A stretch of DNA of 10,974 nt, taken from assembly GCA_018716005.1 (NCBI GenBank), contig DVKN01000011.1, forward strand, positions 1 through 10,974, read 5' to 3'. Made by a program: the position numbers and the translations under genes. Of the stretch, positions 6,910-10,974 are shown one piece after another (the stretch's first letter is position 1; the number at the start of each line of letters is the position of its first letter). The notes beneath the pieces are model-generated. The model was not told the DNA's origin and did not search any database. It was given only the letters and a program-made list of their open reading frames with translations. This DNA is from Candidatus Scatomorpha stercoravium (GTDB lineage Bacteria; Bacillota; Clostridia; Oscillospirales; Oscillospiraceae).

Positions 6910-7442
6910 GAGTCATAACCGGCGCGGCCCGCGGCCGCAGGCTGCTCGAGCCGCAGGGCATGGCCGTGCGGCCGACGACGGATATGGTCAAGGAGGCCAT
7001 GTTCAACATCATCCAGTTCGACATAGAGGGCAGGCGCGTGCTCGACCTCTTCGCCGGGACGGGCCAGCTCGGGATAGAGTGCCTCTCCCGCGGCGCGAGG
7101 GAGTGCGTCTTCGTCGACGAGAGCGCGAGGAGCGTGAAGCTCGTGCGCGCGAACCTCGAGCGCTGCAATATGAGCGCGAGGGTGGAGCAGACGGATTCCA
7201 TCGCCTTCCTCTCCCGCGCGGGGAAGTTCGACCTCATACTGCTCGACCCGCCATACGACTCGAATTTGCTCGAAAATGCGCTGGAAGTGATACGTAATGT
7301 TGACATTTTGAACGACGGTGGTATAATCGTATGCGAAAGCAGGAAGGAGAAAATCCTGCCGGAGCTGGCCGCGCCCTACCGCCGCGCCCTCGAGCGCAGC
7401 TACGGGAAGGTCCGCCTCACAGTCTACAAAAAGGATAACTGA
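6906..7442 (+). CDS. rsmD: 16S rRNA (guanine-N2)-methyltransferase RsmD
   Basis: RsmD methylates G966 (E. coli numbering) of 16S rRNA using S-adenosylmethionine. The start is the GTG at 6906, which overlaps the uvrC stop by four bases (GTGA). An AGGAGG-rich tract at 6892-6901 gives good spacing, and the protein then opens with the family-typical MRVITGAARGRRL. Its 178 residues match the short Gram-positive form (YlbH-like). The SAM-binding motif is DLFAGTGQLGIE at 47-58 and the catalytic motif is DPPY at 114-117, both intact. Codons near 7293-7328 depart from local usage (GTT, ATT, TTG, GGT, GGT) because they spell a consensus promoter. The next gene, coaD, follows after 3 bases; the rsmD-coaD order is widespread in Bacillota. 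Confidence 0.96.
   Translation: MRVITGAARGRRLLEPQGMAVRPTTDMVKEAMFNIIQFDIEGRRVLDLFAGTGQLGIECLSRGARECVFVDESARSVKLVRANLERCNMSARVEQTDSIAFLSRAGKFDLILLDPPYDSNLLENALEVIRNVDILNDGGIIVCESRKEKILPELAAPYRRALERSYGKVRLTVYKKDN
7300..7327 (+). promoter_or_regulatory. Full-consensus promoter inside rsmD, driving coaD
   Basis: TTGACA at 7300-7305 and TATAAT at 7322-7327 are both perfect sigma-A hexamers, separated by 16 bases. TGG at 7319-7321 adds an extended -10. Transcription would start near 7334, about 110 bases before the coaD ATG. The whole element lies in the rsmD reading frame, encoding NVDILNDGGII, and is an AT-rich island in GC-rich surroundings. Confidence 0.8.
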
Positions 7443-7445
7443 GCT

Positions 7446-7943
7446 ATGAGTATTGCTATCTGCCCCGGCAGCTTCGACCCGATGACGCTTGGCCACCTCA
7501 ATATCGTGCGCCGCACTTCCCGCATCTTCGAGCGCGTAGTCGTGCTGGTCATGGTGAACGCGAACAAGCGCTCGCCCATGTTCACCATAGACGAGCGCGT
7601 CGACATGATTAAGCGCATCGTCTCGCCCTTCCCGAACGTGAGCGTCGAGACCTACGACGGGCTGCTCGCCGAATACGCCAAACGCTACGGCGAGGCCGTG
7701 ATTGTGAAGGGCCTCAGGGCCGGCACGGACTTCGAGAACGAGTTCCAGATGGCTCAGATAAACAAGACCATAAACCCCGGCCTGGAGACCATGTTCCTGA
7801 CCTCGAGCGAGAAGTACACCTTCCTCAGCTCCAGCGTGGTGCGGGAGCTGGCCGGGTACGGGGCAGATCTCTCGGATTTCGTCCCCCGCGAGATAATAGA
7901 CGAGGTCCTGGCAAAGGCGCAGGGAGGTAAGAAGAATGGATAA
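7446..7943 (+). CDS. coaD: Phosphopantetheine adenylyltransferase
   Basis: CoaD transfers an adenylyl group from ATP to 4'-phosphopantetheine, the penultimate step of coenzyme A synthesis. The 165-residue protein begins with the nucleotidyltransferase signature AICPGSFDPMTLGH. The TxGH motif (Thr14-His17) binds ATP. Lys41, the KGLRAGTDFENEFQMA segment (about 88-103) and the SSS segment (128-130) are family hallmarks. The ATG at 7446 has AAGGA about 10 bases upstream and lies 3 bases after the rsmD stop. Besides read-through from rsmD, it has the intragenic promoter at 7300-7327. Its end overlaps the next gene by 8 bases, indicating translational coupling. Confidence 0.98.
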   Translation: MSIAICPGSFDPMTLGHLNIVRRTSRIFERVVVLVMVNANKRSPMFTIDERVDMIKRIVSPFPNVSVETYDGLLAEYAKRYGEAVIVKGLRAGTDFENEFQMAQINKTINPGLETMFLTSSEKYTFLSSSVVRELAGYGADLSDFVPREIIDEVLAKAQGGKKNG

Positions 7944-8469
7944 CGAGGTCATGGAGCTCATCGACACGCTGTACACCATGGTCAGCGAGGCCTACGGCGT
8001 GCCCCTGGGCAACGGCAAGTGCATAGTCGAGCGCGAGAAGGTGCTCGGCATGATAGAGGACATAAAGTCCCGCTTCCCCGCGGAGCTGAGCGAGGCCAAG
8101 CGCCTCGTCGCCGCGCGCGACGAGTTCATCGGCAACGCCAAGCGCGAGGCCGACAGCGTCCGCCGCGCCGCCGAGGAGAAGGCGCAGATGATGATAGACT
8201 CGCAGGAGGTCGTCAGGATTGCCCGCGAGAGGGCCCGCGAGATAGAGGCGAACGCCGAGAGCAAGGCCGCCGCCCTCCGCCGCGCGGCCATGGAGTTCAT
8301 CGACGACGCCCTCCGCCGCGCCGAGGAGAGCGCCAACGCCGCCTATGACGAGCTGGCTTCCTCCCGCGCCCGCTTCCGCTCCCTCGGCGGGGTGAGCGAG
8401 GATCTCCGCGCGGCCGAAAGCGCCAAAACCGCCGCGGAGCCCGCCGCTCCCGCGGATGAGGAAGAGTAA
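7936..8469 (+). CDS. Coiled-coil protein of unknown function downstream of coaD
   Basis: The function is unknown. The 177-residue protein is soluble, with no signal peptide or membrane segment. A short N-terminal part contains VPLGNGKCIVEREKVLGMIE (about 22-41). A long, charged, Ala/Glu/Arg-rich helix follows (about 48-145), with coiled-coil character and repeated EA..A patterns. The tail (about 155-177) is a disordered-looking Ala/Glu/Pro stretch. From memory, the N-terminal pattern resembles a clostridial family often mislabelled 'ATPase' or compared with ATP synthase subunit b or DivIVA; no Walker motif is present. ATG 7936 is preceded by AGGGAGGT with 7 bases of spacing and lies inside the end of coaD. 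The unit ends at the terminator 18 bases downstream. Confidence 0.85.
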   Translation: MDNEVMELIDTLYTMVSEAYGVPLGNGKCIVEREKVLGMIEDIKSRFPAELSEAKRLVAARDEFIGNAKREADSVRRAAEEKAQMMIDSQEVVRIARERAREIEANAESKAAALRRAAMEFIDDALRRAEESANAAYDELASSRARFRSLGGVSEDLRAAESAKTAAEPAAPADEEE

Positions 8470-8487
8470 AAAATCGTCAGTTAGCAC

Positions 8488-8519
8488 AAAAAGGCTCGCC
8501 TGTAAGGCGAGTCTTTTTT
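8488..8519 (+). terminator. Intrinsic terminator after the coaD unit
   Basis: GGCTCGCC (8493-8500) pairs with GGCGAGTC (8506-8513) around a 5-base loop TGTAA. A-T pairs extend the stem outward to 13 pairs (8488-8518), and the descending side is a run of six T. Because the ascending side carries five A, it could also terminate in the reverse direction, although no reverse-strand gene is seen nearby. Confidence 0.93.
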
Positions 8520-8551
8520 ACGTCCCTAGATGTTGACAGAAACCGCGTCGG

Positions 8552-8612
8552 CCGCCCGCAAAGGACGGCTTATTTAGTGCCGCGGGCGGGAAATGTCCGC
8601 GCCGGGCGGACA
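8552..8612 (+). other. Two GC-rich inverted repeats in the gap before mraZ
   Basis: CCGCCCGC (8552-8559) pairs with GCGGGCGG (8582-8589), with a 22-base loop. TGTCCGC (8594-8600) pairs with GCGGACA (8606-8612), with loop GCCGG. Neither is followed by a T run, so neither is a terminator. They lie between a terminator and the mraZ promoter, in sequence with no coding frame I can support. A small structured RNA or a binding region is possible; no matching promoter is visible (TTGACA at 8533 has no -10 at the right distance). Confidence 0.4.
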
Positions 8613-8651
8613 CCAGGTCGAAATTGGGCGGAGATTTACATAAAAAACAGC

Positions 8652-8680
8652 TTGCATTTTTCCCTGCTCCTAAATATAAT
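8652..8680 (+). promoter_or_regulatory. mraZ (dcw cluster) promoter
   Basis: The -35 box is TTGCAT (8652-8657), the spacer is 17 bases, and the -10 box is a perfect TATAAT (8675-8680), set in an AT-rich patch. The start would be near 8687, immediately before the repeated MraZ-box-like sites, with a leader of about 100 bases. Confidence 0.85.
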
Positions 8681-8689
8681 ATAAGCACC

Positions 8690-8740
8690 TCGGTGGGGCA
8701 AAGTGGTGGAAAGTGTGGAGGACCCTCTCCCAAGTGGAGC
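8690..8740 (+). promoter_or_regulatory. Probable MraZ operator (direct repeats)
   Basis: Decamers AAAGTGGTGG (8700-8709) and AAAGTGTGGA (8710-8719) are adjacent direct repeats with an exact 10-base period. A weaker copy TCGGTGGGGC (8690-8699) precedes them in the same register, and CAAGTGGAGC (8731-8740) follows 21 bases after the second. Repeats built on GTGG/TGGG at one helical turn, just upstream of mraZ, are the known form of MraZ sites. Their position from about +4 onward suits autorepression. Confidence 0.72.
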
Positions 8741-8785
8741 GGGCGGCGTGCGCCTCTTTGCAAATTCAGGAAGGGGGGCGGCCGC

Positions 8786-9202
8786 ATGACAGGCGAATAC
8801 CAGCACACACTCGACGCGAAGGGCCGCCTTTTCATACCCGCGCGGCTGCGCGACGAGCTGGGCGAGACCTTTTACCTCACCGTTTCGGCGGAGCGCTGCC
8901 TCTGGGCCTACAGCGCCGAGAGCTGGCAGAGTTTTGTCGACAAGGCCCGTTCCATGCCCTACGTGGACCGCAGGAAGCTGCGGCCCTTCTTCGCCTGCGC
9001 CGCCAAGTGCGAGCTCGACGCGCAGGGGAGGGCGCTGCTGCCCATGGCGCTCAGGGAGTTCGCCGGGCTCACGAAGAACGTCACCGTCGTCGGCTGCGAC
9101 GACCACGCGGAGCTCTGGGACAGCGACACCTGGAAGCCCGTACACGCGGAGGAGACGACGCCGGAGTATCTGGCGGCCATTATGAAGGAGCTTAATTTCT
9201 GA
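8786..9202 (+). CDS. mraZ: Transcriptional regulator MraZ
   Basis: MraZ is a ring-forming DNA-binding protein that controls its own dcw operon. The 138-residue protein has two AbrB/SpoVT-like halves. The first has DAKGRLFIPARLRDEL at 10-25 and the second LDAQGRALLPMALREF at 77-92, both with the DxxGR core that contacts DNA. The ATG at 8786 gives the family's usual opening and has a G-rich Shine-Dalgarno (AAGGGGGG, 8771-8778) 7 bases upstream. A longer in-frame start at 8624 would cover the promoter and operator and is unlikely. Family-typical repeats lie upstream at 8690-8740. The stop overlaps the rsmH start by one base (TGATG). Confidence 0.98.
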   Translation: MTGEYQHTLDAKGRLFIPARLRDELGETFYLTVSAERCLWAYSAESWQSFVDKARSMPYVDRRKLRPFFACAAKCELDAQGRALLPMALREFAGLTKNVTVVGCDDHAELWDSDTWKPVHAEETTPEYLAAIMKELNF

Positions 9203-10131
9203 TGAGCGGACATATACCGGTGCTCCTCAACGAGTGCATTGAGTATCTGAATATAAAGCCGGACGGCGTCTACGTCGACGGCACGCTCGGCATGGGCGGG
9301 CACTCCGAGGAGATTCTAAAGCGCCTCACGACCGGCCGGCTCATAGCCATAGACCGTGACGCGGAGGCCGTGGAGCGCGCCGGGAGGCGTCTCGCGCCCT
9401 GGGCCGGCAGGCTCAGCATCGTCCACGGGAATTTCCGCGACCTCGGCGCGATACTCGACGAGCAGGGGCTCGCCGCCGTGGACGGGATGCTCTTCGACCT
9501 CGGCGTGAGCTCGCCGCAGCTCGACGAGACGGAGCGCGGCTTTTCCTATATGTCGGACGCCCCGCTCGATATGCGCATGGACTCGAGCGACAACATGGAC
9601 GCCTGGTTCATCGTGAACCGCTGGCCGCGCGAGAAGATAGAGCGCATACTCCGCGACTACGGTGAGGAGCGACACGCCGCGCGCATAGCCGCGCGCATAG
9701 CCGAGACGAGGGAGCAGCGCGAGATAAAGACGACGCTCGAGCTCGTCGAGGTCATAAAGAGCGCCATGCCTCCCGCCGCGCTGCGCGAGAAGCAGCATCC
9801 GGCGAAGCGCAGCTTCCAGGCCATACGCATCGCCGTGAACGACGAGCTCAACGCCGTACACGCCATGATGGATACCGCGCCTGACCGGCTGAAGCCGGGC
9901 GGCAGGCTCTGCGTGATAAGCTTCCACTCGCTGGAGGACAGGATAGTGAAGAACGCGATACACGACCGCGAGGACGGCTGCAAATGCCCGCGCGAGGCCC
10001 CGGTCTGCACCTGCGGCTTCGTGAAGACGCTCAGGAGCGTCACCCGCAAGCCCATAACCGCGTCCGAGGAGGAGCTCGAGGCCAATCCCCGCGCCCGCAG
10101 CGCGAAGCTGCGCGTGGCCGAGCGCGTATGA
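9202..10131 (+). CDS. rsmH: 16S rRNA (cytosine(1402)-N4)-methyltransferase RsmH
   Basis: RsmH (MraW) adds a methyl group to N4 of C1402 in the ribosomal P site, using S-adenosylmethionine. The 309-residue length is standard. The SAM-binding segment is VDGTLGMGGHSEEIL (25-39), followed by Asp51 and DLGVSSPQLD (99-108). Other hallmarks are RGFSYMSDAPLDMRMD (112-127), FQAIRIAVNDEL (205-216) and FHSLEDRIVK (241-250). Near the C-terminus are four closely spaced cysteines, 260, 262, 269 and 271, a usual family element. The protein ends with the common NPRARSAKLRVAE. The ATG overlaps the mraZ stop, with AAGGAG 11 bases upstream, and the end overlaps ftsL by four bases. Confidence 0.98.
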   Translation: MSGHIPVLLNECIEYLNIKPDGVYVDGTLGMGGHSEEILKRLTTGRLIAIDRDAEAVERAGRRLAPWAGRLSIVHGNFRDLGAILDEQGLAAVDGMLFDLGVSSPQLDETERGFSYMSDAPLDMRMDSSDNMDAWFIVNRWPREKIERILRDYGEERHAARIAARIAETREQREIKTTLELVEVIKSAMPPAALREKQHPAKRSFQAIRIAVNDELNAVHAMMDTAPDRLKPGGRLCVISFHSLEDRIVKNAIHDREDGCKCPREAPVCTCGFVKTLRSVTRKPITASEEELEANPRARSAKLRVAERV

Positions 10132-10469
10132 GGTACGCGAGCGCCGCGCCGGCGGCAAAGTCGCGCCCGGCCCTCAGGCGGCCGCGCGCGAGGGTGGTGA
10201 ACGCGGCGGCCTGCGCCGCGCTGCTGGTTTCGGCCGCGCTCTCGGTGGCGCTGCTGCTCTCCCGCGCGGAGCTCACGGCCCTCACCGACGAGGGGAGGAG
10301 CCTTGCGGAGGAGATAACGGAGCTCGCCGACGCGAACGCGCGCCTCACGATAGAGTACGAGAGCCTCTACAGCCTCGAGGAGATAGAGCGCTACGCCGTG
10401 GAAGTCCTCGGCATGGTGCCCGCCGGGAGGGCGGGGCCGGATTCGGAATATTTCGCGCCCGGGAAGTAG
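10128..10469 (+). CDS. ftsL: Cell division protein FtsL-like
   Basis: FtsL is a bitopic division protein that links FtsB/DivIC and the FtsW-FtsI synthase at the septum. The sequence is poorly conserved in general, so the call rests on position and shape. The 113-residue protein has a basic cytoplasmic N-terminus (about 1-23), one membrane helix (about 24-45), and an extracytoplasmic helical segment with coiled-coil character (about 46-80). It then has the motif IERYAVEVLGMV (86-97), which resembles the 'IE..A...LGM' end of FtsL/FtsB proteins. The ATG at 10128 overlaps the rsmH stop (ATGA); no good Shine-Dalgarno is visible, which suggests coupled translation. An upstream in-frame start would lie inside rsmH and is not needed. 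Confidence 0.85.
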   Translation: MRYASAAPAAKSRPALRRPRARVVNAAACAALLVSAALSVALLLSRAELTALTDEGRSLAEEITELADANARLTIEYESLYSLEEIERYAVEVLGMVPAGRAGPDSEYFAPGK

Positions 10470-10479
10470 TATGCTTATA

Positions 10480-10507
10480 TTGCCGGGACGGCTCGGCCGG
10501 CCGGCAA
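10480..10507 (+). other. Inverted repeat between ftsL and the PBP gene
   Basis: TTGCCGG (10480-10486) and CCGGCAA (10501-10507) form a 7-base-pair stem; the 14-base loop overlaps a CCGGCCGG palindrome. It fills much of the 59-base gap and ends 11 bases before the PBP Shine-Dalgarno. No T run follows, so it is not a typical terminator. It could set relative expression of the two genes. Confidence 0.4.
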
Positions 10508-10528
10508 ATCCCTTCCCCGGAGGCGCGT

Positions 10529-10974
10529 ATGGCGAAGAAGCCCGCAGGGCGGCCCAGCGAGGGCGCGCCCAATTCAATGATGCTGCGCCGCACACTGTTT
10601 CTGCTCATGGTGTGCGGCGCTGCCGCCTTTGCAGTGCTGGCGGCGCGGCTCTACTGGCTGCAAATTGTCCGCCACGACGAGCTCTCCGCCCGGGCCGAGG
10701 CCCAGCAGGTGCGCGAGACGACCGTCTCCGCGCCGAGGGGCACGATAACCGACAGGAACGGCCGCCCCCTGGCCGTGAGCGCGGGGGTGGACACGGTATA
10801 CCTGAGCCCGGCGGAGATAGAGCTGTACAACGAGGACGCCGAGGCCATCGCCCGCGGGCTCGCGGACATACTGGGCCTCGATTATGAGGACGTCTATGAG
10901 AAGACTCAGCCAACCGGCTCCTGGTACGAGGTCGTCGCGCGCAAGATTGAGGCGGACGCCGCCCGCGAGGTGCG
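10529..10974 (+). CDS. Class B penicillin-binding protein (FtsI/SpoVD type), N-terminal part
   Basis: Class B PBPs are transpeptidases that cross-link peptidoglycan with a partner SEDS glycosyltransferase. Only 148 complete codons are present; the frame is open to the window end, so the transpeptidase motifs (SxxK, SxN, KTG) are not visible. What is seen is a short basic cytoplasmic N-terminus, one membrane helix (about 22-44), then the class B signature RGTITDRNGRPLA (70-82) that begins the pedestal domain. ATG 10529 has GGAGG at 10519-10523, 5 bases upstream. Position after ftsL in the dcw cluster suggests the division enzyme FtsI/PBP2B, but clostridial clusters may carry the sporulation paralogue SpoVD here. 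A C-terminal PASTA domain and the next gene would help separate them. Confidence 0.92.
   Translation, partial: MAKKPAGRPSEGAPNSMMLRRTLFLLMVCGAAAFAVLAARLYWLQIVRHDELSARAEAQQVRETTVSAPRGTITDRNGRPLAVSAGVDTVYLSPAEIELYNEDAEAIARGLADILGLDYEDVYEKTQPTGSWYEVVARKIEADAAREV

Noticed and set aside
8533..8576. TTGACA at 8533-8538 as a promoter -35 box
   Set aside because: No -10-like hexamer lies 16-18 bases downstream; the next AT-rich hexamer (TATTTA) is 32 bases away.
8624..8785. In-frame upstream start that would extend MraZ by 54 residues
   Set aside because: The extension covers the -10 box and the repeat operator and has no family similarity; ATG 8786 has a good Shine-Dalgarno and the normal MraZ start.
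10442..10481. TATGCT/TATATT between ftsL and the PBP gene as a promoter
   Set aside because: No acceptable -35 hexamer lies 15-19 bases upstream of either candidate.
10471..10887. 138-codon frame overlapping the ftsL-PBP gap and the PBP gene
   Set aside because: It is out of frame with the PBP, which shows the class B signature RGxIxDRNG. The alternative translation is low-complexity Arg/Gly/Ala.
1..10974. Defence island, prophage, CRISPR array, insertion sequence or biosynthetic cluster
   Set aside because: All thirteen genes are housekeeping types except one unknown coiled-coil gene and one transporter. No transposase, integrase, spaced repeats or attachment-site duplications are seen.

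Overview
The window reads as a chromosomal housekeeping segment of a GC-rich member of the Bacillota, most likely a Clostridia/Oscillospirales-type anaerobe. The reasons are era next to recO, a MutS2 with a Smr domain, an HPr carrying both His15 and the regulatory Ser46 of HPr-kinase lineages, a coaD followed by a clostridial-type coiled-coil gene, and a dcw cluster that opens mraZ-rsmH-ftsL-class B PBP. Promoters are of the sigma-A/sigma-70 type. The lineage call is inference from gene content; no rRNA is present. The base composition is unusual in one way: despite high GC, isoleucine is written mostly as ATA.

Layout, all genes on the + strand. 1-499: 3' end of era. 552-3753: a promoter, then recO and mutS2 overlapping by one base. 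3797-4216: a self-contained ptsH (HPr) unit with its own promoter, a leader hairpin and an intrinsic terminator. 4235-7442: an EamA-family transporter, uvrC and rsmD, coupled by 4-base overlaps, starting directly behind the ptsH terminator. A full-consensus promoter (7300-7327) lies inside rsmD and should serve coaD and a coiled-coil gene (7446-8469), closed by a strong terminator at 8488-8519. 8470-8785: a 316-base gap holding that terminator, two GC-rich inverted repeats, the mraZ promoter and a set of MraZ-box-like repeats. 8786-10974: mraZ, rsmH, ftsL and the first 148 codons of a class B penicillin-binding protein, which runs off the window.

The genes cover ribosome maturation (Era, RsmD, RsmH), DNA repair and ribosome rescue (RecO, UvrC, MutS2), sugar-PTS and carbon control (HPr), coenzyme A synthesis (CoaD), and the start of the division/wall cluster (MraZ, FtsL, PBP). 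I see no mobile element, CRISPR array, toxin-antitoxin pair, defence system, tRNA or rRNA. No previously undescribed multi-gene system is visible. The points most worth a second look are the intragenic consensus promoter, the coiled-coil gene after coaD, the two inverted repeats around the ptsH promoter, the structured gap upstream of mraZ, and the ATA codon preference.
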